64,000 nucleotides of DNA from Rhyzopertha dominica (taxonomy: Eukaryota; Arthropoda; Insecta; Coleoptera; Bostrichidae). Location of the stretch: NCBI GenBank assembly GCA_025024175.1, contig QCXZ01000064.1, positions 6,386,001-6,450,000 of the forward strand, in the 5' to 3' direction. This document shows positions 33,294 through 45,199 of this stretch, in pieces. The position numbers and the translations under genes are program-made. The first letter of the stretch is position 1. Each line of letters starts with the position of its first letter. The notes under the pieces were generated by a model. It was not told the DNA's origin and searched no databases. It saw only the letters and a list, made by a program, of their open reading frames with translations.

Positions 33294-34027
33294 TATATTT
33301 CTTTAATAAAGCAGTACCAGATATTCAAGGTGTAATCCCTTAAAATTCCCCCACATTGGTCCTTCGAGCTGGATGCTGCTGTGAAAAAGAAGTTTAAAAT
33401 CATCTGGATTTGCGATTGTAGTAATTTGGAATTTGCGATTGTCCGTCTGCTGCGCTGTCACGAGCTGTTGGTCGCGGCCACAAAGTAAGATATTAACCAC
33501 TGACATCAGCAGGGAACATCATTTCTGCGATACCAGCTAAGTACTCCAGAACTCCATTTTGCCAACTATTTTGCGAAGAGTAGTGACACATCATTGCGAA
33601 TCACTACGCTGACGGGGCTATTGGACTATTTGGATTTTGTTGCCGGTAGAAGTAGAAAAGGGAAGAAAAGTAACTGAGGGTAGGTCACTTGCGGTATCCT
33701 TTTATTGCATTTTTTCTGTTTTGCTTGTGTTTGCGATATTACTTTGTAATATGTCTGAGGCTGATACTGACTTTCAAAGGGCAATAAGAAAACGTGGTGT
33801 TATTAAGGCCAGCTTGACAAGGTTTCAAAGGTTCGTGAGTAACTTAAAAAATAATATTGCGGGAAGGGAAGAATGTGTCCTTAATGACATTGAACGTCAT
33901 CAATTGCAATGCCGTTTAGACGCGGTAAAAGACTTCAAATTTCCTTTCAAAATACAAAATGTTTATGTATTTCTTTAATAAAGCAGTACCAGATATTCAA
34001 GGTGTAATCCCTTAAAATTCCCTCACA
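33294..34027 (+). mobile_element. LTR-retrotransposon fragment with gag-like ORF
   Basis: A 62-bp direct repeat (TTTCTTTAATAAAGCAGTAC ... CTTAAAATTCCC) lies at 33294-33355 and 33966-34027. Between them is an open frame whose likely start is MSEADTDFQRAIRKRGVIKA (33751), followed by SLTRFQRFV and VLNDIERHQLQCRLDAV. This resembles the N-terminus of gag in insect BEL/Pao-type elements. It breaks off at the second repeat. The repeats may be pieces of LTRs, leaving an LTR-gag-LTR remnant; that reading is inference. Confidence 0.5.
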
Positions 34028-34760
34028 ATAGTATTTACAAAAAAATTAACTATGTAAAAACCTAGTCCGCCCTATAATCAGCCGCTAATCTCACTTTTAT
34101 AAAAATTCTAGCCATTAAGGTTTCAAAGTGTTTTTCGAAAACCGTCATCAAAAGCTAACATTTTCGTTAAATTTTCAGTTGACAAAGGGAACCTTTTTTG
34201 CCACCTAGCTGCAAAATACTTTTGTGTTCTAGAACACCAAAGTATTTGTCAGGCTAGAACATAAAACAAGAAAAAATACGGTGTGGATGACACCTTGCTA
34301 TAGTGGCAATACGGCATCATCCACTCGTCTCTGTGGAGAACGAATCTAATCTAATAACAGTAACTATTATATAAAAAAACAGTAACAAGACGATTACAAT
34401 TTATATACATACATGTACATAAATTGAAAGTACCGATATTGCAGTGAGTTAAATTGATGCCAGATCTAGTGCTGTTAGTTATCGTAGCTTTTAGTTGTAG
34501 GTGCATAAGCATAAGTGAACTTTTATCAAATTAACGTAGCATTGATAATTTGATGACAGTGGGTTGTTGGAAACATACTATATGTAAACATAAAAACGTA
34601 AGAATCAAAAATGTACCCTAAACTTGACATTTATTTTAGAGGTCGGAATAAATATAAATTGCGGCTCGTTTCCGGTCTGACTAACAGTCGAATATATGGG
34701 GAACAACGTCGTTCTTTATTATAACATTTCCCTCTATCAACTTAAAACGCATATAATTTT

Positions 34761-35093
34761 TCATTTCCTCTTCAAGCTATAACAAAATAGAAACTGAATG
34801 GTAAACACTTTAACCCCAAAAAAATAATAAAACTTACAGTAAGAATTAACATGAATTAACAAAATTTGCGATTTCGGCATGTCACTTGTAGGGACGTTAA
34901 ACAACTTTTTTGTACGTTGATAATCTCGAGGAACGGTTACAAAAATTTTGTTAGCTGTACTGACTGAATTATCTTTATAACCATGTACAAAACAACACTT
35001 GTTTTGTTTTCCATACATAATAGATGCTTGTAAAACTACACAAATCGCTTTTTGGTGCGACCTTTTACACCGTCCTTTCAATAAACACCGCAC
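34761..35093 (-). pseudogene. THAP-like zinc-finger ORF fragment
   Basis: A probable start MYGKQNKCCFVHGYKDNSVS (about 35020) is followed by IFVTVPRDYQRTKKLF. The spacing C-x-V-x-G-C-like / VP.D..R...W(F) resembles the C2CH THAP domain that several DNA transposons (P-like, Kolobok, some Cryptons) use to bind their ends. Similarity stops after about 45 residues and no transposase follows. A second, related ORF is at 51130-51285. Identification rests on pattern only; one Cys position reads Gly-Tyr. Confidence 0.45.
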
Positions 35094-35159
35094 AAAAGCT
35101 TTTCCAATACAAGAATGATACTACACCATTAAACAGCACGCTCCTCGGTAATGTTTACA

Positions 35160-35340
35160 TGACACTTGACGTCACGAATTGAATAACCTTGGATAGAAGC
35201 GTTTTGGCGGTGACTCCTAAGAATCGAGTTTCAGACCTGAAATTCTCTACCTACAAATGTTTTTTTTAACATGGCGTACGTAATATGCACTTCAAGATTC
35301 ATTTTACGTAATTTAAAAAAAAAGTGATAATACCCGATTG
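35160..35340. repeat. Right-end segment of a THAP-type element, copy 2
   Basis: Matches 1-181. It lies upstream of the minus-strand THAP-like ORF and carries TGACGTCA (35167-35174), so it may hold that ORF's promoter. Its outer edge interrupts a Crypton recombinase gene. Confidence 0.75.
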
Positions 35341-35940
35341 TGGTATCTTACGTATATCGGCGCCTGCTTCAGCTAACAGAGTGGCGGAAGAACGTCTGAA
35401 GCAGTGCCCTGTATAAGTTTCTGGATGAGGCAAATTGAGATACGTTGCTCTTTCTTTTGGCCCCTTTCCTTATTTTGTTGATGTCAACCACTTATTTAGT
35501 TAACACATTTTTCTTTGGCATAATTAACAAACAATCTTTGACTTGTAGTAACTGCCGGACGTAAAGCACAGCATTTGCGGCATATCTTCATTTGGTCTGG
35601 ACTTAAAATTACACAAAACATCTAGTAGTATGAGTTTTTGGAATCAGTAATTTTTGTAATGATAATTGAATTTTTGTCTTTTACGTCATCTGTCGTTATT
35701 TTCAGTAGCTCATCTCTTTTCAAAGCTCCACAAACACTAATAATTAAAATGACCTGTAAAGTTGCTCAGAATTAGATAAGTCAATAGATTTATATTAATT
35801 TGAATTACATTTTCTAGCAGAAATCTACTATCAGGTACCTCTTGTAAAAATCTCTCTATTTCCTCTTTCTTGGACAATATCCAACTGATTTGCTTTTCAA
35901 ATATGGTATTAGTTTCGAAAATTTCCATCATCTTTACCAT
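35341..35940 (-). pseudogene. Crypton-type tyrosine recombinase pseudogene
   Basis: Minus-strand pieces in several frames. 35940-35780: SKKEEIERFLQEVPDSRFLL. 35755-35630: VILIISVCGALKRDELLKIT then TDDVKDKNSIIITKITDS, where the Arg of ALKRDEL is the first catalytic residue. 35610-35480: DQMKICRKCCALRPAVTT and FVNYAKEKCVNQI. 35430-35345: HPETYTGHCFRRSSATLLAE then AGADIRKI, which holds the HxxR catalytic pair. The C-terminal part with the nucleophilic Tyr is cut off at 35340 by the repeat. Tyrosine recombinases of this sort mobilise Crypton DNA transposons through a circular form without target duplication. Frameshifts make it inactive. Confidence 0.82.
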
Positions 35941-36886
35941 GAATTAATTTAAAATTAATTAAATTAATTTAAAGTGTCACATTGTATTTGCCAAATCGAT
36001 CCAAATAGTTGTTGCTGCTTTACCTACGACCCTTTTAGCTTCTCACGATTACTGTTACACTTAATCTAATTAACTTAATTAAATTCAGTGATTCAGCTTC
36101 CTTCCAAGCTACTTAACTAATTCAGAATGTTTCACATTAATTGCACCTTTAAAACTATTAAATTTATTGAACTATCATCCTTGACCCTAGTCACTGGTTC
36201 TAGAACGTTGTTGATGTAGCTTTATCTGTTAGTTTCATTTCTCTTTGGATTATGTTTTATTTATTGGCGCCAAATGAAAATTTCGTCCATTAAATACTAT
36301 AATCAAATGCGATTTTCATCTCTCACTTCCAAATGGACCAATTCGAAGCTAATTATAATGACCTGAAGCTAATTTTGTCAAATCGAAGAACGGGCATTAA
36401 AGGAAAGCAGAATTTGTAGCAAAAGAGCATCGTAGGATGTCTAATTAATCATACCGAAAGGCTGGCTAGTGGGAGTAGCTCTTGGGGCTATTCCAGCACA
36501 TCCCGGTGGCGTATCCCTGAATTCCCCGTTTATGTTGGGGGCGAAGTGTTTTCACTTACATCCAGACGTTTCACCCACACAAGGAAAAAAACCTTTATGG
36601 GAACAAACCGTGGGTTTCATGCGACGATCATTAGGGCACCCGACGTCTTATTGGATTTACGAATGCTATGGCAACAGCATTCGCTAAATATTTTCTTTTG
36701 GTAGAAAAAAATGGAGATGAATACAGTTATTACATTAATGATTAGAAATTTCTTCAAGATCAAAGTGCTTTATTATTTAATGTGGAGAAAAAGTACAAAA
36801 ATGAGCTCTTCACTCTATAAATGAATATCTTGTATATTATTGTATTTTTGAATTGTTTGTTAAAAACCGCTGCAAATTGAATCAAT
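35941..36886. other. No gene recognised
   Basis: An open plus-strand stretch at 36469-36687 (LGAIPAHPGGVSLNSPFMLG) is less AT-rich than its surroundings but matches nothing I know. Rest AT-rich. Confidence 0.3.
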
Positions 36887-37087
36887 ACTTCCACATCCAA
36901 TTGTCAAAATGACAATTACGTTTTTATTTCTTATACTATACGATTAATAATCCGGTTTTGAGCATTTTTTCTCTCCACACATTTTTTCTAAGACAAGCGG
37001 TCCTCGTGATATTAGCAAACATATTTCTCCAAATAACTCGAAAATTATTAATTTAAAAAAAAATGCAGGAGTGCTTTTCGATCCGAA
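36887..37087 (-). repeat. ACTTCCACATCC-family fragment
   Basis: Starts ACTTCCACATCCAATTGTC and runs as the reverse complement of 38940-39135. It is one end of the family also seen at 54319-55110 and 56956-59702. The family A DD41D copy abuts it. Confidence 0.8.
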
Positions 37088-38135
37088 ATGACCCTGACGA
37101 AATTAAAAATGCAACCCAAAATACATTCTCATAGCCAATGTGGTTGCTTTAGATAATGGTATTATTTTAAAAATAAATTGGGAATCCATGACGGCTATGC
37201 ATTATGTTTTCTGTCACTGTATTTATTAAATGTCAAAATGTATTCAAATGATGAAAAAACAGATATGATTTTGATTTATGGTGAATGCAAGAAAAATGCT
37301 GCTGCTCGTTTATATAGACAACTTTTTCCAAATAGAAGAGCTCCTTCCGATACAATTTTCAAGAGACTTGAATTAACTTTAAGGATAAACTGGTCACCAC
37401 TAAAAAAGTCAAGAGAAAGAACAGCAACAGGCCCTGACAATGAAATTAGGGTATTGGAAATGATTGACGAAAATCCTCATATTAGTCAAACAGTAGTCTC
37501 AAGAGCAACCGGCATTAGTCTGTCTTCAGTACACCGAATAATTAAAGGCAGTCAATTTCATCAGTATCACTTGCAATTGGTTCAGACCTTGAAGGAGACA
37601 GATTATCCTAAAAGACTGGCTTTTTGTAACTTTTTTCGGGAACACCAAAATTTGAATGTGAGATTTTATGGCAACATTTTTTTCTCAGATGAAACAAGAT
37701 TTTCTAATAATGGAGGAATTAACAATCGTAATATGCATTATTATGCGCAAGAAAATCCACGTTGGATTCGAAAAGGACATTTTCAAACTATCTGCTCGAC
37801 GAATGTCTGGTGCGGAATATTGGGGAATCAAATTGTTGGGCCTTATTTTTGCGAAATCATCTTGATTTGGTTTTGCCTAACCGATGAATAGGCAGAGGTT
37901 CAATTAATAATGGTAAAAGAGCAAGTATACCAAACACCAATTGAATGTGTAGAACATTTAGAAAATAAAATACGTGATGCATGTAGATCCAAAAAATGTT
38001 AATGCATGTTAAAAGATCGTTTTGGGCATGAATTCAAGCTTGTGAAAACAGCAGAAGGCGACATTTTGAGCATTTATTACATTAATGTTATTGAATAAAC
38101 ATTTTTCAAAAATAAAATTTGTTTTGCAATGCCGA
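37088..38135 (+). mobile_element. DD41D element, family A copy 2, lacking both ends
   Basis: Matches 27570-28815, but without the terminal CAGGATG ends and with an internal deletion at about 37852. It is enclosed by two inverted pieces of the ACTTCCACATCC family. Confidence 0.87.
37232..38085 (+). pseudogene. DD41D transposase, family A copy 2
   Basis: The likely start is MYSNDEKTDMILIYGECKKN. The HTH, second HTH (RATGISLSSVHRII) and first catalytic Asp (FFSDETRFSNN) are open in one frame to 37851, longer than in copy 1. Then about 150 bp are missing between GPYF and the segment after the second Asp, so that Asp is lost. The same TGA as in copy 1 (37885-37887, at the Trp of the WIGR motif) follows. 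Downstream sequence to 38085 still resembles the C-terminus in shifting frames. Confidence 0.85.
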
Positions 38136-38344
38136 ATTCAACACGTCACTCTCTGGATTTCTCGGGTAATAAATCCAGAATTGCTGCATAGGCTTCTTCC
38201 CGTGCATTTTCCGAGATGTCGCTGTTGCTGTCGTCCATATTAGGAGAGAAACTTTCCGGAAAACCGTTGTTGAAAACGTTTAATAAAAAAAGAACATGGC
38301 AAAACTTTGCGGGCAAACCCGTCGCAGATAAAATAGAATGCAAC

Positions 38345-39160
38345 GCCTTTTACTTCCAATTTCAATAATTTTTATTTGCTCATTCGTTTTAAAATGGTTT
38401 AAAACGCAAAAAAAACAAAATTTGAGCAAGAAAATTTCTTGTCTGTGTGTCTGCGTGTCTGTGGTTTTGTTTGTGGACACGATAACTTTCGAAAGACTTA
38501 GGTAATATGTATATAAACTTGAAATTTGGCAAACGTATAAATCTCAACTACCCAAAGCAACCTATTGTTTGTGGGGTAAGTAGGGTATCGGGAAGGGGGC
38601 AAAATTGGGAAGTAACTACCCTTTTTGCAAATTTTTATTTTTTAATATTTTTTTCGTTTTATTATGTGATTAGTAGTATAACTGCGAGTATTATTTGCTC
38701 TTAGTAATTTTCGGTGTAGCAAACTGTTTAGAAGATATTAGCAAAAAAAACGGTTTTTCCTAAATATCTCCGGAAATACTATTCCCAAAAAGTGTCTTAG
38801 AAAATTTGTTCAAAATTTTGACATTTCTAAATATTTCCAAAAAACCTATTTTGGACCCTGCCGTACGATTTTTTTTAAATTTTGGTATTATACAGAAAAT
38901 GAAATTTCTGATCAGAAAGAACTCTTGTAATTTTTTTTGTTAAGTTAATAATTTTCGAGTTATTTGGAAAAAACCGATTTTAAAAATTATATATTTTTGC
39001 TAATATCACGAGTACTGTTTGTCTTAGAAAAAATGTGTAGAGAGAAACAATGCTCAAAACCTGATTACTAATAGTATAGTATAAGAAATAAAAACGTAAA
39101 TATAATTTTGACAATTGGATGTGGAAGTATTGATTCAATTTGCAGCGGTTTTTTTTAGCT
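38345..39160 (+). repeat. ACTTCCACATCC-family copy, left end lost
   Basis: About 800 bp closely matching 54380-55110: shared words include GGTTTTGTTTGTGGACACGA, GGAAGGGGGCAAAATTGG and TGTTTAGAAGATATTAGC. The right end is CAATTGGATGTGGAAGT (39116-39135), followed by ATTGATTCAATTTGCAGCGG. No ORF of note. Confidence 0.85.
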
Positions 39161-40460
39161 TGTATCGATTACATACGTTTACTCATTTGTTGAAAGTCTT
39201 TCATCATCTTTGTCTCAGAAAACTATTTCGTAGCGGGCCAGTTCAAAAATCATATTTAATACCGTGACGATCTTCTAATATCCTTTTGTGCCAAATGGGT
39301 TTGAGCTGTCTGCCAGTCAATACCTAATATAATCACGCAAGTAACAAGTTGCTCTTGAGAGGAAAGTTCAACCCACAATTTACAGTCGCCTGGCTTGTCG
39401 AACCAATCGATACAGCTTCGGTCTCTTTACAAAGCAGTTCATGTACTGACTTGTATTAGATTCTTTGAGTAACTTGCTTTGGCACAAAGTGCATCAGACG
39501 GAGTTAACTTTGTCTATTAACAGATGCAACGTGAAATCTGGCTTTCCTTGTAGCTCTCGTTTATTTGGATTTCTTTCTTTTGAATTCTTAGCCACTGATG
39601 GCAAAATAGTGCTGTATGCTCTTGGAATATCTTTTTTAATAACTTGCATTATACTGAATTTTACACTATTAATATTAGCGAGAGTATACCACAGTTTGCT
39701 TTATAGACTTATATGGGGTTAGAAATGTGAATTCCACAAAACAAAGATAATTGAGAAATGTTTGTTAAAAGTGGATCAATAAACTTAAGCGAATACCAAC
39801 TTTTTTATATTAGGTACCGCAGATTAAAGTTATAAACTAATAATTTTGCCGGTTGCGTCCTTTATATAATTCTGTGACAGTTGAAAAACAGTAGGTATAA
39901 ATCGTTTGCTTAGTGTAATTTGGAATTATGCACCTGACCGGGGTGATTGTCATTTAATGCGTTCACAAATTTAAACATTCGTACTGTGTTTACAGAGTTC
40001 TNTTTCGACCGCTAATAAGTAATAACTATCGATACGCTAGATGGCACACGACAGCAATAATATTGAGCAGAATGTACCGCAACACGAAAGATAAGACTTA
40101 TCCACGACAAAAATAAAACTATCATGGGAATTATAGATGAATTATACAGTAGTATATAGTGGCAAAGATGTACGAAGGACTGATGGAAGTAAGATTAAGA
40201 GATGAGCTGGAACCGCAATTTACATGAAGTACAAAGCGTGTTTAGATGGTTTAGAAGGGGGCAAAGTAAGCTGGACCATATACGAAGGGAGATCATTATT
40301 TACGTTTCCTGATATAGCAGGCGTTGACTGACAGTGAAATTCTTTAACATATTAAAAGTTTATTTATTTGCTGTGACCCTTGTTCAATACCAGTCTTGTC
40401 CTTCGGTGTTTGTTAAAATAGTTTAGAATTCACGCGAAGGTGTTTGAATAATTTTTAACA
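39161..40460. other. No gene recognised
   Basis: One N at 40002. A plus-strand open stretch at 39465-39722 has a hydrophobic C-terminal half but no family likeness. Confidence 0.3.
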
Positions 40461-40787
40461 ATGGAAAAATCTGAGTTTTGCGCAGTCATAAAACATTTGC
40501 AAAATAAAAGGTTGTCGCCAAAAGAAATTCATGAAGATATGGTGGGTGTATTAGATGAGTGTACTCCTACTTGCCAAGTGGTAAAAAATTTGTCTCAAGA
40601 ATTTCAATTGGGAAGACAAACGTGTGAACATGCAAAGGCTGCCGGACAACCAGTAACTGTCACTATTCAGGAAAATGTTAATCGTGTACATGACATAGTA
40701 ATGGCAGATAGCAGAGATGGGCGTTTACGCGTAAATTATAATTTTCTACGTTACACGTGTAGAATATGTAGAGAAAGCATTTTGGCG
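40461..40787 (+). pseudogene. Mariner transposase N-terminal fragment
   Basis: Starts MEKSEFCAVIKHLQNKRLSP then KEIHEDMVGVLDE, the helix-turn-helix head of mariner transposases (SETMAR-type). It runs through RQTCEHAKAAGQPVTVTIQE and VNRVHDIVMADSR before a stop. The catalytic domain is absent here. The original ATG is present. Another mariner piece, starting where this one loses similarity, is at 43327-43900. Confidence 0.85.
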
Positions 40788-41428
40788 TAGATTATGAGTA
40801 GAAAGTTCAAGACGAGTATTTTATAGTTAAAGTGCATTAAGTAGGTACGCGATAAACCTGAATGGAGACCNTTTTGTTTCTAATTTCTATATTTTGCTAG
40901 CTTCTTCATTTGTCGATTTGCTTTTTATAACAGTTTTATTTGGAACATGAAAGACAAAGCATTATGTTTTCCTTCCACGACTATAATAAGTACATTATTC
41001 TTAAGAAGCCTATTTTCACATGCTATCAAATTAGAACAGCATGTTTCACATACAAGTTCATTTTTCTCCAAAGAAAGGTATGTACTAAAATCAATTATTA
41101 CCTGTTACTTGCTTCTTTAGATCAATGTACCTGGTTCAGTATACATATATAGGACAATCAAATTGACCTGCAATTAAATACGTTTGGTCAAGGAACAAGG
41201 ATGGCATATAAAATTGGCCGTTTATAGAGAATAAAGATAATAAAATCCAAAGTGCGCCAGAGTGCTTTTGACAGAACACTTAGCCTGCTTACTCAGGTCT
41301 TCTGACTGTAATTGACGCATGCCCAAGCAAGTTATTGTTATTTAAACATTTATCTAGTCAACTTAATTACAACAAACTAGTGTTTCGTTTAATTAAGAAT
41401 ACATATAAAATAATAATAAAATACATAA

Positions 41429-41745
41429 GTGCCGTGGGGGCCTGCTGTCAAATTGAAGTATGCAGTTGCATGCCAATTTATCAGGCTACAAGTCACTTCC
41501 TTGAGGAAGTAGTACCCGTTAAGGCAGCTAGGTGGCTTTGTCATCATGTCAGTGTTACTGACAGATGGCATTGCCATCCTAAATTCTTACTTTCATCATA
41601 CCATTGTTTTGGTATATAAGCAAAACCAGTTCTATGCCGTGTTGTCTACACTAGACCTAAACTGCATTAATGAGCTGTAATGACAGCGAAATAGTACTAT
41701 CTGCAGTTGGTTGAGGTGTAGACAGCACAGCATAGACATGCATTT
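41429..41745. repeat. Dispersed repeat and hairpin, copy 2
   Basis: 41429-41585 is the inverted counterpart of 21573-21700; 41633-41745 is an imperfect hairpin matching the palindrome at 21730-21887 (TGCAGTTGGTTGAGGTGTAG and the following 30 bases are shared). The left arm here has drifted, so the hairpin is degraded. Confidence 0.85.
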
Positions 41746-43326
41746 TTTTACATAATAATATTGACATTTGAGGCGTTTTGAGTGGTACTGATGATGAACA
41801 CCCGTTGCCCCCCCCCCTCCATGGACCTGGGTTGCCAACTCTGGGCCCTTCCAATTTCCCACACATTTAGCTGGTTAATTATGCGTGTATACCTAAAAAT
41901 CGTCTTATTTTCAAAATTGTAATTACCCTAAAATTTGACCGCAAGTGCATTTCACAATTTTCGTTCAGAACTCATATTTTACCTTTGCAAATGACATTCT
42001 CTAATAAGTCGTTGTCAAATGGTGTCCAAGCTTAAGCTTAATTAATGACATGTGCGTTTTGAAGCTGTAGTTACAACATTCTTGTTGTTACGAATCGTTG
42101 TGTTAGGGCGGATGTAGCATTAAAAGGCTATCTGGTCAGGATGAGTATTAAGACGATTTCTGCTTAGTTCAGCTCTTCTACCTTTTCCTATAAAGATTGT
42201 TCAACTAACTACTGTTATATAGAATCTCATCAGAATCTGCCATATATTCGGTGATAACTCTAACTTTTTACTTTTATAAACTTTTGTATCAAATTTCTAA
42301 ATTCACATTACAGTTTAACAATTAATACAAAAAACAAAAAAAAAACAAAAAATCCATCCGAACTCACATTTATAACGGTCAGTTTATTTAATATAAGTTA
42401 TAGGAATCCATTAAAAGCATTATCAGCACGAATTAAAACCCGGTGTGTTGTTAAAAATGCAATTAAATATATTTCAGTTTATCTAAATGAAGCTTAATTT
42501 GGTTAAAATACTAAGTAGTCGGTTAATTTTTGAGAGCAATGCACTAGCGATCTAAGAAGGTTGACTTGACGCATAATGCTGAGGCATTTGTCATTCTAAG
42601 CTTTAATAATGTTAGTTATTCATCTAGTCTCTGTCCCTGGGAAGCAAAAATTAGTACAATTGTATCTTTAGCACCTATACATATGAACACCTACCTTAAT
42701 TTTCTAAAGCTTCTGGTGTGAGAAGTTGAAACTGTGCTAAAAGCCCATTGGTTAATGCATTAGTCTTTGATATGTGTTAATTCTGAATCAGAAATCGTGC
42801 TTCTAACTTTTAAGGTGAAATTTATGTTTCTTGGGTACTTCGTATGATATCATTATATATTATGTGGATCACGGATCTTTATTCTTTTTTGTTAAACGCA
42901 AGAGCGATGCAACTGAATGCGCCTCACCTAACTGAGTTCATCAATAACGGAATTAGTAATAAAGGGGTTTTGTATGATCAGTGTACATAGAAAACATATA
43001 AATAATTTGGGTCTTCATTTCGCAGAAGACGTTTTAAGTCACCTTGCAGAAAATCCACGAAGATTATTCATGGAATAAATACTTCATTAATTACTTAAGT
43101 ACCTACATCTAACATTTATTATTTCTATTTATGTTGAATTGTACTCTACAGGACGTGCCTGCTGTGCCCACCACTAAAAAAAAATATATATTTCTAGAAT
43201 TCTGTTTGTCTACACAATGCTATTTTCTACAGTAGACTGTTAAAGTAGAATATTACATAGTTTACGCGTAGATAATAGAGTAATTTGCATGGCGTATTTT
43301 ATGCGCCCATCACTGGCAGATAGGCA
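41746..43326. other. No gene seen
   Basis: Contains a C10 run near 41809 and AT-rich sequence. No coding similarity recognised. Confidence 0.35.
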
Positions 43327-43900
43327 ATGACCATTCGTCGGATAGCTGAAATTACAGACTTTTCCTATGGCACAATAGAAAAAATATTAACAGATATTTT
43401 AGGTCTTAAAAAGTTACCTGCGCGCTGGGTCCCTAGAATGTTAACGCCTGGTCAGAAACGTTTGAGAGTCCTGCATTCTAAAGCCAATCTGGCGAAGTAT
43501 TTAGCAGACCCGGATGAGTTTCTCTCTCGATTTGTAGCTGTTGATGAAACACGGGTCCACCACTTTGACTCAGAGTCAATACAGTAGAGTATGGAGTGGC
43601 ATCACAAAGGTTCTCCTCCACCATGCAAATTTCGGGTTGTGTCCTCTGCTGGTAAAATTATGGCCACAATTTTTTGGTATGCAGACGGAATTTTAATCGT
43701 TGATTTTTTGGAACGAAGACACGCAATAACCAGACCAGACATGACGACGATTATCAAGTGATGACAGCAGTAAACGACTGGTTAGAGGACCAACCACAAG
43801 AATTCTTTTGTAGAGGAATCGGAGCATTGGAACATCGTTGGACCCAATGCATCGACATACAAGGAGACAATGTCGAAAAATAATCATGTAATTATTTTCA
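43327..43900 (+). pseudogene. Mariner transposase central fragment
   Basis: MTIRRIAEITDFSYGTIEKI, LPARWVPRMLTPGQKR and DPDEFLSRFVAVDETRVHHF cover the second HTH, the WVPRxL linker motif and the first catalytic Asp (VDE). After a TAG (43585-43587) the frame continues with HHKGSPPPCKFRVVSSAGKI and FWYADGILIVDFLE, then breaks near 43720. The second and third catalytic Asp are not recognisable. Whether this and 40461-40787 are halves of one element split by later insertions is open. Confidence 0.83.
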
Positions 43901-44625
43901 TGTTTTGTGTTTTTCTCTGTCAGGTACCGTAATTAATGATCTTCCCTCGCATTTACGATTAAACAAATGGTCGCTTTCACTAACACCTTCTTGACGTAAG
44001 TCGACAAACATGTTTATGAGATTTTAAATAGCTAGGGTTTCGTTTCAGTAGGAAAATTTTCTTTCATGCTTTGGGATCAATTAAATGTGCACACCCCCAC
44101 ACTTCGATTTGAAACACTTAATTAAAGGAACACATTCAACGTACCATTCAGCTTGGTGATCTATCAAAATCTGACAGCTTTATGCTACCAACCGTCGGTG
44201 AAATAAAGTTACCTGCACAAATCAATTTCGTTACTATTTTAGTGAACCCGGGCACCAGGTTTCTTTGTTAATAAACGCACACACGGGCCGCGCGTTATGC
44301 CATTTAACAGGATAATTATGGGGACGTTGCGAGTTTCTAATTAAGGCAGTTTACGCTAAACCGGCAGCTAATTGCTTAAACTTACTGCGTGCCAGAGGTT
44401 AAATGTAAATAGAGGCAAGGACGGTAAAAAATGTTATATGTACGAGTTAATTGCCTGTTGCACAACGTTTGGAACTGATGGGGATCATAAATTTTTGAAG
44501 CTTTTTCACGGAATCGACATGAGTACTTTCAACCGTTGACGATGTAAAAATATTTGGACATTTGGTCCGTATTGGCTCTGTAATACTTTGTAAAGTAGGC
44601 GCAGTGGCGGACTAACATCTTCGGT

Positions 44626-44720
44626 CAGGGTTGGCATGATTAAAACAAAATGTTTAAAACAACGCTTCTGTTTAAAACTTTGTTTTAAACAATTGTTTAA
44701 AAAGATCCGTTTTAAACAGT
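44626..44720. repeat. Possible hAT terminus with TTTAAAAC subterminal repeats
   Basis: CAGGGTTGGCATGATTAAAAC is followed by repeated GTTTAAAAC-type words in both orientations. A similar cluster (AAAACAGTGTTTAAAACGTT) lies at 48035-48085. Such clusters occur at hAT ends, but the second terminus and an 8-bp duplication were not found. Confidence 0.4.
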
Positions 44721-44950
44721 GTTTTTTGATGACTATTATGTGTGATTCATTAATGATTAATATTAAGCTCGTTTATCTTCCACAAATAGATAGACAAGAT
44801 TATTAGCAATTACATATCTACATAATGTCACCCCACATCTGCATTAAAAATGAATTGAATACAAAACCAGACCCAGTTAGAAAATACGTAAACATTTTTT
44901 TAAACATTTTATTGATACAACAGTTTTAATTTAACTTTAACATTTTTTAT

Positions 44951-45191
44951 ATGTAATGAACAGGCAAAGCGCTTTCAGCTATAATTAGCTATCATTAGTG
45001 CCTCATTGTGTAGAAAAGAATACAAAAGAATTTATAAACCTGACATTGTCAAAATCGAAATAAGCAATCTTGACTTCAAACAAAAAGATAGCCTGCATGC
45101 CAAAAGCACAAACATGAAATCAAAGATCAAATAAAGAATTTAGAATAGGACAGCTAAAATTACAAAAATTATTCAAAATTGTAAAATTACC
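44951..45191 (+). repeat. PLE fragment, inverted arm 1
   Basis: Nearly identical to the reverse complement of 47088-47310 (for example AACCTGACATTGTCAAAATC, GCATGCCAAAAGCACAAACA). Part of the region between RT and endonuclease of a Penelope-like element. Confidence 0.85.
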
Positions 45192-45199
45192 GTTATCTA

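Noticed and set aside
36469..36687. Less AT-rich open frame that might be a host exon
   Set aside because: No domain, no clear flanking splice pattern, and no link to the PDZ gene.
39230..39480. Minus-strand words VTCVIILGIDW that recall a retropepsin end
   Set aside because: The active-site DTG triad is absent and the stretch is interrupted by stops; too weak to call a retroelement protease.
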